DNA from: Ciona savignyi
Lineage: Eukaryota; Chordata; Ascidiacea; Phlebobranchia; Cionidae
DNA: 64,000 nt
Assembly (NCBI GenBank): GCA_000149265.1
Contig: CH001993.1
Coordinates: 628,531 to 692,530 of the forward strand
Reading direction: 5' to 3'
A program made the translations under genes and the position numbers. Numbering within the stretch: the first letter of the stretch is position 1; each line of letters opens with the position of its first letter. Shown here piece after piece: positions 23,601 through 32,435 of this stretch. The notes under the pieces were generated by a model, which saw only the letters and a list, made by a program, of their open reading frames with translations, searched no databases and was not told the origin of the DNA.

Positions 23601-26600
23601 TTGCACACGTCACGTATCCAACATTGCACACGTCACGTATTATACGTCATAGGTTCCTGGCGATCGCGCGTCGTACCGACATCCGGGTCATCTCACTTGA
23701 CGTTCAATACTCGGCGGACGTCAAGCTGCCCATCCGTTCCTTCCTTGCTAACGTGGTGGATGTTGCCGTCGATCCCCGGGACGGTAAGCAGTACGTTGTG
23801 CGTCTGGCGGCCTCCGTGTAACGCTTGACGTGGCAGGTTACTTGTATTGGTCGGACATCGGATCGCACGAGATATCCCGAACACTCCTGATTGACCCTGC
23901 TGTCAGTGAGGCGGTTGTATCATCAGGACTGGACATCGTGGAAGGGTTGGTGGTCGATCCAATTGGACGTTTACTCTACTGGACAGGTACGTTTTATGTG
24001 GAATGTCGAATTATATCTATATATTGGCCGCTTAGCACACGGCAGCTTTTTTACCGGGACTAGTCTCGAATCCACGGTACCTCTAAATACTACAGGACCG
24101 CTTGAATCGCATAGAGCGCTTGAATCGCTTGGGTCGCTTGGAGCGCTTGGATCGCTTACTATACTTCGTTTGTGATAGGGCTAGAATTACTTTTCATAGC
24201 AATCTAAGTGATCCAAGCGATCCAAGCGTTCCAAGCGATCCAAGCGGTCCAAGTGGTCTTGTAGTATTTAGATGCACTTCTCGAATCCACGATAGGCTTT
24301 AAATGTAACATTTATTAAACTATCTGTGCTGTGTATGAATCGGTCGCGCTAATCATAACTGTTCGCAGACGACGGTCGCGATATAATTTCCGTGTCGAGT
24401 TTGGATGGCGCCCACCAGCGGGTCCTCGTTCACAATGACCTCGGCTCGCCGCGAGCCATAGCTCTGCACCAAGGAATCGGGTATGACGTACTGTTTTCCG
24501 CACTGTGTTCCGGTTGCCGCGCCGTACCAACCCTGCCATTCACCGCAGATACATGTACTGGACCGATTGGGGGAATAACCCATCAGCGAAGATCGAACGA
24601 GCGGGTATGGATGGCACTGACCGATCGGTTATCGTATCTAGCGACCTCATCTGGCCGAATGGAATCACCATCGACCAAGAGCTCGGCTGGTTGATTTGGG
24701 GTGACGCGCAAACCGAGGTACATGGTTGTCATCAACCATTTTGTTTACGTTTAATCTACTGTTGTTGTCTCCGTTGGTGGGACAACAAATGACGATATCA
24801 TATAAGTCAATGTAAGATTGTCTCATGCTCACAGTCGAGTTACCAAAGATATTACGGTGTGACAAACATGTTTAAAGTTTCATTCGTCACATTAATCCAC
24901 TGAGTTCAGGCAAAGTCCGCTAAGTGCCTTCCCCAAATACACAACCTACTTGCCAGCGGCTACTTTCGATGCTACAACCTTTCGGCTAGCTGTCCAACGA
25001 ACTACAAGTCTATATAACCAGACGTGCAATATTAACCCCATCAACAGAGAATTGAGCGGTCAGACTTACTGGGTGGGAATCGAACCATCATCCATTCGTC
25101 TTCCCCACATCCATACAGCATTAGCTGCCTTGATGGCTTTGTGTATTGGACGGACTGGGAGACGCGTAACGTAAGACGGATGGATCTGCACAATACGTCC
25201 GACGTACGGACGCTACGAGAGAACATGCCAAGTATGATGGGCATGAAGGCCGTCTCTATGGAACCACCCGGACCGAATATGTGAGTTTGAGTTGATTGTT
25301 TGGATTTTCTAAATGTGGGTCAAGTTGTTTTTCTCGATTATGTGCTAAAGAAGATGCACCATTATTATTGTTATGCTAAAAGATACAGAAAAATACGACA
25401 AAACGCAATCGTTAATACAAGTCAATAAAATAACTGGAGAAAAGTATAAAGTCACATTGTAGACGCAATCCCAAAATCAAAATTAAATCCACTCACGTAC
25501 ACCATAACGGTTAATGCACCCTTGTACACCACCGTACATGAGAAGTCTTTAAAATCGTTTTATCACTGGCGCCTGCGACGCCTTTAAACCCCCGATCGCA
25601 AGGTGGTGTGGATACGTCTAGGTTATTTCCCTGGGGCGATACTTTTGTAATCGACTTTTTAAAACGCCATATTTCATGCGACACATGGTATAACCACCAA
25701 CTGTGTATTTAACCACTGCGTCATGAGATTCCTACACTAGTTATCCTACGATAACCGTGGGACAGTTCACACCCGCCTTATATAACGTAAATATGAATAA
25801 CCCAATGTACAATTTATATAAACTGTGGCTTCAATGTATTTCAATTATCCTAATGTCGCAGATGTGGCCTGAACAACGGTGGATGCAGTCACCTGTGTCT
25901 ACGAAGCCCGACTGCCCGCATGGGCTACACGTGTGCTTGTCCGACCGGGATTCGGATCGGACGCGACGGGAAAACTTGCTCCGATCTCCCGGAAGAATAT
26001 CTGCTCTTCACGACCCGTCTCTCCATCCGAAGGTTATCGTTGGAGGCGGATACGAATACTTACGTCGAGCTGCCTGTTGGCGACCTCGAAAACACAATTG
26101 CGTTGGATTACCATTATGGACGTCAAGTAAGCATTTAATACGTTTCCTCCTTTACCAGTCGCTAGCTAGCTTAGTCGGTTGTGTGGGCAATAAACTCAAA
26201 GGTTGTCGGACTTAATGGATCTATTATTTGTATCTAAATTTAAAAAAAATGAGAATAAATATATGTACAATAGCTCCAGTAATGTAATGGTGGGCGCGAG
26301 GTAATCTGACAATTGCCAGTGTGTTAACGCTCCTTGCGTTTTCCCACTCATTGGGACAAACCTGCATATCCGATCCTCCTAACACCTCTTTCAGCTTCTC
26401 TTCTACACCGATGTCTACCTGGATGTGATCAAGCGATCGAACTTGGACGGAACGAACTCTAAGACCATCGTGTCCCGGAAGTTGCAGACGACGGACGGGG
26501 TGGCTGTGGATTGGGTGGCGGATAACATCTACTGGACGGATGCCGGACCGAAGACGATATCGGTGGCGCGCTTGGACGGTTCCAGCAGGTTTGTAGTTTA

Positions 26601-29373
26601 ACTTGTTTTGTAATCTGGCTAAGTATCGAACCCGGAAAGGCTTGCCATTGAGTTTTAATTAGAAATCGGTATATTAAAGCTGTTTTAAATGGTATATGAA
26701 TCGCTTGCGTTACCATTTTACCACACGCTCGTTGACGAGTAGTTGTTACTGAGTTGTAACAAATGTTGTGGCTGCAGGAAAGTGCTGATAGATCAAGGAT
26801 TGGACGAACCGAGAGCGTTGGTCGTCCATCCGTCACGTGGTCTCGTATTCTGGACCGACTGGGGAGAGAAAGCGAAGATTGAAAAGATGAATATGGACGG
26901 GAGCGGGAGAAAGGTTCGTATTGCGGTGTAGATTTGGAGGATTATTCAACTTTCCACTATCCAGGCGTTGGTACGGAAGAATCTGCAGTGGCCGAACGGA
27001 CTTATCCATCGACTACAATAACTCTCGTCTTTTCTACGTCGACGCGTCCGATGAACTGAACCGAATCGAAACCTGCGATTTTAACGGACGAAAACGGAGG
27101 GTTGTGGTTTCGCCCGTTCCACACGGGTTTGCTGTCACATATGTGAGTGTGGTTGGCTTCCTGTGTGACTGCTGGTACGGTTGTGTAGCCGAATGGTTAA
27201 CGCGACCGATATATATACCGACTCTTATACAAAAACACGGTCCTTGTGACGAGCCCATCATGGTTTCGAAATTTGGCTCGATTAAAAATAAAATTCTGTG
27301 GGACTGCTGTCATCTCAACACATAATTCTGTTGCAGCTATCAGGGACGTTGTATTGGACGGACTGGCAGACGAAGAGCGTCCATGCGGCAAGCTATCCGT
27401 TCAGCTCCGGAAAGCCGAAAACGTTGCTACGCGGAATCGACGGACTCATGGACATCAAGGTTCTGACTAAAAATGTTAATATTTTCTAGCCCAGCTAAGT
27501 CGAATCTCTCTCTAATTCGCCCGACTGGTTAGCTTATATTGCAGCGTCGGACTGTCAGTCGGATGGTTTCGGAATCAAAACCAGCCGCTGCCTGATCGGT
27601 TTTGTACTGGGCAAGGCACTTAGCAGATGTTCCCTAGACCCAATTAATTATTGAGCTTTACTAATTCTGAAATATTTTAATCTTTTACAACACAATAGCT
27701 CCGGTAACTCGGATGGTGAGCGCGTGGTAATATGACGATTGCCCGTGTGCCAATTGCGTTTTTATATTTACAGGTATAACCAAGAATACCACATCGTTAA
27801 CAATCTATGATATTTCATCTTAATCTACGTAAACCTGCAATGTTGAATTGACCTGTATCCCATACGCATCTACAGGCTGTCTCGTCCGCGCGACAAACCG
27901 GCACCAGTTTGTGCGATTCGGCGCGCGGGTACGGTGGGTGCAGCCACCTGTGCTTGATGAGGGGTCCACGGTCGGTGACGTGCGCCTGCCCTGACGACCC
28001 AGAGACGCCCAGCTTGCCCACGAGCGACCACGCGATACTGGCCGAACTCGCGCAGGGATACGGCGGTGTTCACACCCGGCATACCAACTGCAGTCGCATC
28101 CCGATCAAAGTCCCTGCACGCCCGACCCCAGTTGCTCCCAGTGGTACCAACCCAGCAACGACCCCCTCAATCCTAACAACTCAGCAACTCAACAATACAT
28201 CGAATGCGAAACCGGAAGGTAATTGTTCGATATTTGCATTCGAACCCTCCAACATACTTCCTCTTCTACAGGTCGCCCGTCCATTGTCCACATGTTGGCA
28301 GTGTTTCTCTCTGCTGCAGTGATCGTATTTCTCATTATCATCGTTTTCGGGTTGTTCATGTGGAGGTAGGTTGTGCATATACTGTCCTGTAAGGTTCTGC
28401 TGGGCTTTGCTGTGCTCTGCTGGGCTTTGCTGTTCTCTGCTAGGCTTTGCTGGGCTCTGCTGGGCTCTGCTGGGCTCTGCTGGGCTCTGCTGGGCTTTGC
28501 TGGGCTTTGCTGGGCCTTGCTGGGCTTTGCTGGGCTTTGCTGGGCTCCGCTGGGCTTTGCTGGGCTCCGCTGGGCTCTGTTGTGTTCTGTTGGGTCCTGT
28601 TGGGTCATGCTGGGCTCTGCTGGGCTCTGCTGGGCTCCGCTGGGCTCCGCTTTGGGCTTTGTGGGCTGGCTCTGCTGGGCTTTTATTCACTATTTATCCC
28701 TTGCAGAAAAATGAAACGAAGAAAGAACCTTCGATCGAACATCCCGACGAGCGAGAGCAGCACGGTAACGTACAGGAAGACGGTGAGCTACAGAGCTGGC
28801 AGTAACGCACTGCTGCTACGCAACAACACACCTGGCGACATCCCGACCATGTGGCCCGGGGTTGAAGCATCGAATAAATTGGATCGAAGTGCAGCCAGCG
28901 TTGAAGCTTTCCGGGGGGATGACTCCCTTAACACTTCAGAGGACGACAGATTCGATGAAACTTCCACCCAGTACAGTCGGGTCTCGACGCTAGAGGGTTC
29001 TAAAGCGCCAAGTCGGAAGCTCGGCACCGCCGTCTCCCCCACCTCGCACGACGTGTTGAAACACACGGTCCCACTACTCCAAGTCACCCAACCCAAACTC
29101 AAATCTCAGTCGTCCAATCAAATCGCTTACTCCATAGACGACGGTGACGTAAGCAGTTGCTATAGCGACGACGATTTTTCGAGTTGCACGGAAGGGGCGT
29201 CGCCCACCACCGTGCGGTCGAAACCGAGGAACCGATTGTTGCGAAATCTGCTGGACAAACAACCGAAGATGAGCGTCACAACGACGTGCACGATGTTGTC
29301 GGATGACGACTACAATAGTAGTGAGCCGCTGACGACGGACGTCGACGAAACGAACAATTCCCCACAAAGTTAA
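8552..29373 (+). CDS. LRP4: Low-density lipoprotein receptor-related protein 4
   Basis: Single-pass receptor of the LDLR family; in vertebrates LRP4 is the agrin receptor, MuSK partner and a Wnt modulator. Exons: 8552-8612, 10274-10417, 11321-11437, 11899-12018, 13199-13312, 13370-13558, 15415-15528, 15711-15830, 16370-16495, 16557-16676, 16733-16882, 17342-17578, 18130-18249, 19512-19668, 19950-20167, 20634-20810, 21370-21529, 22009-22177, 22238-22425, 22481-22615, 22673-23101, 23653-23783, 23837-23986, 24369-24480, 24549-24717, 25048-25280, 25862-26126, 26395-26588, 26778-26913, 26965-27142, 27337-27459, 27876-28218, 28272-28365, 28707-29373. About 2052 residues after correcting one extra base. 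LDLa repeats placed before the propellers separate LRP4 from LRP5/6. The exon at 26965 has one base too many, and the tail has no NPxY motif. Confidence 0.95.
9762..9879 (+). mobile_element. tRNA-Ser-like short element
   Basis: Contains GTTGGCCCAACGGTTAACGC, GACCGATACATATACC, a TA-repeat expansion, and CATCATGGGTTCGAAACTG with an A-rich end. A second copy follows within 20 bp, and TTACTTGGGGG lies before both, so the pair may be a tandem duplication. Confidence 0.8.
9896..10010 (+). mobile_element. tRNA-Ser-like short element, diverged
   Basis: GTCGCGTGGTCGAATGGTTT, then a decayed middle, then AATGGGTTCGAAACTTGGCTC. The second of two adjacent copies. Confidence 0.75.
12019..12938. other. LRP4 intron without recognised features
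   Basis: AT-rich intron. The word GATTTAGTTATTTGAAA occurs twice near 12858 and 12911. I see no exon or element in it. Confidence 0.5.
12939..13112 (-). mobile_element. SINE, 5'-truncated
   Basis: Tail GGATAGGATAGG at the left and a well-kept body to ATAAATCCGCTGGGT; no tRNA head. It ends about 85 bp before LRP4 LDLa exon 13199. Confidence 0.8.
13559..15414. other. LRP4 intron of 1.86 kb
   Basis: Separates LDLa repeats 5 and 6. AT-rich, without a convincing repeat element or exon. Confidence 0.5.
15548..15725 (+). repeat. 90-bp tandem duplication containing a splice acceptor
   Basis: The block with TGCAATGGCGCT, GTCATCAGTGGCGCGCT and a CTCCCATACC-CAGCCGAGTA acceptor occurs twice at an offset of about 90 bp. 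The second acceptor (15709-15710) is the one that leads into the open LDLa 7 exon. The first (CTACAG near 15625) leads into a short diverged copy of the exon start. Confidence 0.85.
15904..16174. mobile_element. Non-autonomous DNA element with 43-bp inverted ends
   Basis: AGTGGAATTTCAAAAGTTGT and the following 23 bases to GGAGGCCGGG reappear inverted at 16132-16174 with one mismatch. The 271-bp body has no clear coding content. A possible TA target duplication flanks it (TA at 15902, TA at 16174), but the boundary is uncertain by one base. It lies in the LRP4 intron between LDLa 7 and 8. Confidence 0.85.
16976..17258 (-). mobile_element. SINE, diverged
   Basis: TTTTATCCCAGTGCTTGGGAAAACC, then the body (TCGGGTTACCGGGGCTACTG) and a decayed head with TAGATTTGTGGTCTAAAGCCC. 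In the LRP4 intron before exon 17342. Confidence 0.75.
18265..18680 (+). mobile_element. tRNA-Ser-like element interrupted by a SINE
   Basis: Left part 18265-18354 (GTCGTGTGGCCGAATGGTTA, CCGATACATATAC, AAAACGGTC) and right part from about 18655 (CTTAATGGGTTCGAA) belong to one element. They are split by a complete SINE, with CTCTTA present on both sides of it. Confidence 0.8.
18355..18652 (-). mobile_element. tRNA-headed SINE, full length, nested
   Basis: One of the best-preserved copies: tail GGATAGGATATT, intact body, and head ending GACCATCGGGCCGGA. Its target was a tRNA-Ser-like element, and the repeated CTCTTA at both ends looks like the target duplication. Confidence 0.88.
18676..18790 (+). 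mobile_element. tRNA-Ser-like short element
   Basis: GTGGTCGAATGGCCAGCGCG, then a TA-dinucleotide expansion inside the GACCGA / TCGGTC arm, then GAGCCCATCATAGCTTCGAA. Confidence 0.75.
18791..18900 (+). mobile_element. tRNA-Ser-like element, decayed
   Basis: GCCAAATGGTTAGCGCGACT and a weak 3' half ending in CCTTGTAAAAATA. It directly follows another copy. Confidence 0.5.
19028..19150. repeat. 43-bp tandem repeat, nearly three units
   Basis: Units start at 19028, 19071 and 19114 with TGTGATGAATATCATTATTC and end with a T run. They are almost identical. In an LRP4 intron. Confidence 0.95.
20861..20975 (+). mobile_element. tRNA-Ser-like short element, well preserved
   Basis: GGTACGGTCGTGTGGCCGAA, TGGTTAACGCGACCGATACA, CAAAAACGGTCC, CATCATGGGTTCGAAACTTG and a short tail. 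In the LRP4 intron after propeller 1. Confidence 0.85.
21070..21342 (-). mobile_element. SINE, diverged
   Basis: Body words are visible (GTCAGATAACTTTATACC, GGGCCGGCTACCGGA, GTGTGTTGAATATG) with a decayed head ending AACCGGCCGGA. It ends about 25 bp before LRP4 exon 21370. Confidence 0.75.
21370..23101 (+). other. LRP4: LRP4 EGF and second propeller with closing EGF
   Basis: Exon 21370 encodes the EGF that closes propeller 1 ([10 protein letters not shown]) and the first strand of propeller 2 ([11 protein letters not shown]). Blades carry IYWSDVG, IYWTEAG, MIWTDWG, VYWTDAG and IYWTDWQ. The 429-bp exon 22673-23101 also contains the next EGF ([12 protein letters not shown]). Introns of 60, 55 and 57 bp separate four exons here. 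Confidence 0.9.
21630..21815 (+). mobile_element. SINE 3' remnant
   Basis: AATATCTCCGGTAATCTGAC, GATTGTCCGTGTGAGAACAC and GTTTTGATATTCACATTAT match the 3' half of the SINE. The head is absent. LRP4 intron. Confidence 0.55.
23139..23294. mobile_element. Foldback MITE family, copy 1
   Basis: Inverted ends GGTACCGCTAAATACTAC and GTAGTATTTAGAGGCAC, with 8-bp flanks TGTTAGAC (23131-23138) and TGTTAGAT (23295-23302). The interior has AGGGTTGGGGTTAAAGTTAG and GATCCAAGCGCTCC. It begins 38 bp after the LRP4 exon end at 23101. Confidence 0.85.
23575..23650 (+). repeat. 26-bp tandem repeat before an LRP4 acceptor
   Basis: The unit TTGCACACGTCACGTATCCA-ACA is repeated about three times and runs directly into the acceptor ATAG at 23649-23652 of exon 23653. 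The last unit supplies the bases just upstream of the splice site. Confidence 0.85.
24076..24282. mobile_element. Foldback MITE family, copy 2
   Basis: GGTACCTCTAAATACTACAG at the left, GTAGTATTTAGATGCAC at the right, and a perfect 8-bp flank GAATCCAC (24068-24075 and 24283-24290). The two arms are full of inverted CAAGCGATCC / GGATCGCTTG words, so the whole element can fold on itself. Confidence 0.88.
24795..25010 (-). mobile_element. SINE, decayed
   Basis: TTACCAAAGATATTACGGTGTG, CACTGAGTTCAGGCAAAGTC and GTGCCTTCCCCAAATACAC match the SINE body in minus orientation. It ends about 40 bp before LRP4 exon 25048. Confidence 0.6.
26265..26375 (+). mobile_element. SINE 3' remnant
   Basis: AATAGCTCCAGTAATGTAAT, GGGCGCGAGGTAATCTGACA and TTTTCCCACTCATTGGGA. 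Ends 20 bp before LRP4 exon 26395. Confidence 0.65.
27172..27290 (+). mobile_element. tRNA-Ser-like short element
   Basis: GGTACGGTTGTGTAGCCGAA, TGGTTAACGCGACCGATATA, ACACGGTCC and GAGCCCATCATGGTTTCGAA. In the LRP4 intron after exon 26965-27142. Confidence 0.82.
27505..27780 (+). mobile_element. SINE, decayed but full span
   Basis: CGCCCGACTGGTTAGC at the head, GGGCAAGGCACTTAGCAG in the body, and GGTGAGCGCGTGGTAATATG with GATTGCCCGTGTGCC near the 3' end. LRP4 intron. Confidence 0.65.
27876..29373 (+). other. LRP4: LRP4 last EGF, stalk, membrane segment and tail
   Basis: Exon 27876 has the last EGF (YGGCSHLC) and a Pro/Thr-rich stalk with NNTS. Exon 28272-28365 is almost only the membrane helix ([15 protein letters not shown]). 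The last exon starts RKMKRRKN, the stop-transfer signal, and encodes about 222 cytoplasmic residues, rich in Ser, Asp and Glu, ending NNSPQS. Confidence 0.9.
28380..28690. repeat. 10-bp minisatellite (TGGGCTCTGC)
   Basis: About 30 units of TGGGCTTTGC or TGGGCTCTGC with small variants fill the intron between the LRP4 membrane exon and the tail exon. The plus strand is G/T-rich and C-poor in purine partners, so long false reading frames appear on both strands. It ends 17 bp before the acceptor at 28706. Confidence 0.97.
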
Positions 29374-29755
29374 GGAGCTTGCCATATCTGCCACTTTTAT
29401 TTATTCTCGTCTTTTATCACAAGGCGGAAATACGGAACTGCGGAAATACCCACAAACCCCCTAACCCAGTCAAACTGGAATTCGCTAAACCCCTACGATT
29501 TGAATATTTGTATTTCCGTTGTTTCTTTTTTCCGTCTTGTTTTATGAATCTTTCTTCTTGTATTTTTACTGCGTTTTCTGTTTTTTTTGTGGTTTTATTA
29601 TGTCGTGTTTGAATAATTGAAGTCGTCCTTCATCAACCCAAACCTCCCAAATACTCAGTGTTACGTCACAGTCACAATCGACAATACTTTTATCTCTTTT
29701 ATTCTCCCCGTTGAAGTGGGTAATAAAGACGTTGCACCTTGGTAGCTGTGGGTGG

Positions 29756-29865
29756 TCACGATGGTTAGCTCGGTTGGTGAGAGCGTCAGTCGTCATTTGT
29801 AAAGTTATTTGAAAAGTTCGAATGTCATTGGGCAAGGTACTTTAGCCTGAACGCAGTGGACTAGA
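29756..29865 (+). mobile_element. tRNA-like fragment or SINE head
   Basis: GGTTAGCTCGGTTGGTGAGA followed by GCG matches a tRNA A box and D arm, and AAAAGTTCGAATGTC is a weak B box. GGGCAAGGTACTTTAGCCTG after it resembles the body of the common SINE. Confidence 0.5.
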
Positions 29866-30712
29866 GACGGCTTCACGCACGCACACACGTGAGCGCTTTC
29901 GATCCTTCGACTTGTTGGTTTATTTTTCATTAGCTGATCCAGGAGTGCGTTCGTTATAAATAACAAATACACGGTTTCATCATAAACGTGTGTGAAACCG
30001 GTCTAATGGGTTAAAGTAAAATATAAGAAACCTCTCCATTCAAGGCACCACACTCTGCTCACGTAACCTGGCGGTGAGCAATTGCATGTGTTATAACTCT
30101 CCTTTTTTATTTATGGGGATAAACGCGAGTATTGATAACCCATCGATCGTGTGCTTGCCTAATCCATCCTTTAAGCTCCTAAGCTAAGTGTATTGCTACG
30201 TGATGATGCCTAAACCCAGGCGGTAAAGGTTCGATCAGCTTAACGTTTTTTCTTGATTAACAGAAAGATGATACATCATTATTACATAGTTAGAGACGAA
30301 ACAAAAAATAAGGCAAAACAACAACCGTTAATCACATCAATGCACGACCATTAAACCTATTATGTTATAGTTACAAATTAAAGACACAACAGAAATGAAT
30401 TAATATGGTAATTATTTGCACATGCAACGTTCTCTACCGAAAGATGGTGCGGTCGAAACCTATAGTCAAATTTAAAAAATCTTTAGCTTTTTTTGTTATG
30501 TCAGAGATTGTGGATTTAGCGAAATATTTTTCTTCCGAACTGGACGAATAATCGATTTGATATGTAACTGACTTTTCTAATAACTCGGGAATATTGAATT
30601 ACAAAACTGTCGCGTCATATATTGCTTTAGACGTAAATTTAAATAATACGAGGAACACATGATCAATCAGTTATTTTTGTTGTTTGTTTCTGATGTGAAA
30701 TTTACTAAAAGT

Positions 30713-30885
30713 CAGCTGATGCCTCGTGACCACTGTCGAGTTAGAGATATTACAGTGCATTGTAAATTATTAAGACGTGTTTTTGAAACCTCTTTAATAC
30801 TGAGTTAGGTTAAGTGCCTTGCTTAATGACAAAGCAGTCGAACAGCTAGCGGCTGGCTTCGAAGTGAAAACCTTCTTGCGGAAAC
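30713..30885 (-). mobile_element. SINE, decayed
   Basis: AGAGATATTACAGTGCATTG, TTAAGTGCCTTGCTTAATGA and CGAACAGCTAGCGGCTGG line up with the SINE body in minus orientation at low identity. Confidence 0.5.
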
Positions 30886-31952
30886 AGTGGAACACGGACG
30901 CTTTAAAAATTAAAGAAATGCTTTACAGACTGGTAACTTAATAATGTGGTAAACATATCTAGTTGTTTCACAGAGCAATTTGTAACTAAGGCATTTTGTG
31001 TATATTAATTACACAGCTTATTGTAAAGTCAATAAAAATCTAGACCTAAAATGAAAAAAAGGAAGCAGCGTATTATATTTCGAGCACCTGAACAAATTAA
31101 TTTAATTTGGTGGAACGACGAATAATGACCACTGGTAGGTGATGGGCTAGAGAGTGAGAATCGAATATCTGTCCTCGCCGACTGCTATACAAAGGAAATT
31201 GATAGGTTTGTTGTAGTACAATATACCAAAATGAGGAAAAGGAAAGAGGAAGGGAAACCGCACAATGTCTAAAAGAAAGCCAATTTGAACCTCAACCGAC
31301 CTTAATGTTTCGTTTACTGATCACTTTCCCTCTTTTAGTTTTGTCTGTTATGTTTAGAGATAATTATGTTATAATATAGGGAGGCTACATACAATTTCCA
31401 TTCCCACCAGCATACAGGCGACATACGATATGACGTCACGTCAAACTTGACCAATCAGCTTGTAATTGTGACTTTTATCCTATTAATGTATCACAATGGT
31501 GATTGTGATGCAAATTTTCTACTCCACGAACGCCAGGGGCACAAGAACGGTCACTGTTCAAAATAATAATAATACTAGCACAAGAACCAAACTGTACCGT
31601 ATAGCCAATAATTGTTGTAATTGTATATCGTCTGGCGTAGAAAGTAGCGTATAATTGCTTAATAACGTGAAACCACAACACCAAAACAACGTTTTATTTT
31701 CAATAACAACTGTTATGTGTCGTTAAAGGGCAGTGTGCAGTTTCATTGCTTTTTCCTGTCAGTATTATTATTATTGTAATTATCCACGCGATCGTTTTTG
31801 TACGACTTATGCTCGTGAACTAAAAACAAATCACCATCGTTAGTCAGACTAATTCGACATGAATGGCTAACCGGGTTGTCTGAAAATGTGATTAATTTTA
31901 CTATGGCATAACCGGTGTGTGCCTAATAAAGCGTTAGAGCTATAATTGTGAC

Positions 31953-32435
31953 CAGGGTTGCCAGACGGAAAATCTGCTTTACGGCCAAACTGTGTTTGCT
32001 TTACGGCCAAAATTCGGCCAATTTGTATCAAGTACAAAATAAACTATTTAATTTAGCCAATTGGGCTATTTATCTCAATATTTGTTCAAAAATTGTATAG
32101 TATAAATTCCCTCCAGATTTGTAGAACCCAATCAAATACTATACAGGAATGCTTACCGTTATTATTTTATTTCAAAACGTCATAATCTGCTTTGTGATTT
32201 GGAAAATGAGACAATTGATATTATAAATTCATTTACATATATATTTTTTCCCTTTATTTCTACTCTAGCGTAAAAATAATATGATGTTTTGGCTAAAAAA
32301 TTGACAATATGCTTATACGGCCAAATTCGGCCAGATTTTTCCGCACGGCCAAACTATTTTTTTCGCGTCTGGGGCGATTTTGGTACGGCCAAATTTCTGA
32401 AATTTGGCCGTGAAAAAGGCCAAATGGCAACCCTG
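31953..32435. mobile_element. hAT-type non-autonomous element, 483 bp
   Basis: The ends CAGGGTTGCCAGACGG and CCAAATGGCAACCCTG are inverted. The 8-bp target duplication is perfect (ATTGTGAC at 31945-31952 and 32436-32443). Internal GGCCAAA words recur on both strands. No transposase frame. Single copy in the window. Confidence 0.93.

Larger units (their letters stand above)
23653..25280 (+). other. LRP4: LRP4 third propeller
   Basis: Begins with [16 protein letters not shown] and contains LYWSDIG, LLYWTD, MYWTDWG, LIWGDAQ and VYWTDWE. The exon at 25048 was set by phase: it starts [18 protein letters not shown] and continues to [17 protein letters not shown]. Two exons here are only 112 and 131 bp. 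Confidence 0.88.
25862..27459 (+). other. LRP4: LRP4 EGF and fourth propeller
   Basis: Exon 25862 encodes an EGF ([12 protein letters not shown]) and [16 protein letters not shown], the start of propeller 4. Blades carry LFYTDVY, IYWTDAG, VFWTDWG, LFYVDAS and LYWTDWQ. The exon 26965-27142 should be a multiple of three by its flanking phases but is 178 bp long. Confidence 0.88.

Noticed and set aside
23404-23828. Plus-strand frames with repeated [11 protein letters not shown]
   Set aside because: Caused by the 26-bp intronic repeat and out-of-frame reading of LRP4 exon 23653.
28181-28805. Frames rich in [10 protein letters not shown] or [10 protein letters not shown], including a 169-residue minus frame
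   Set aside because: Artefacts of the 10-bp TGGGCTCTGC minisatellite in an LRP4 intron. Only the part after 28706 on the plus strand is a true exon.
8552-29373. LRP5/6 or LRP2 as identity of the large receptor
   Set aside because: LRP5/6 place propellers before the LDLa repeats, and LRP1/2 are far longer with several LDLa clusters. One N-terminal LDLa cluster, two EGF repeats and four propellers fit LRP4.
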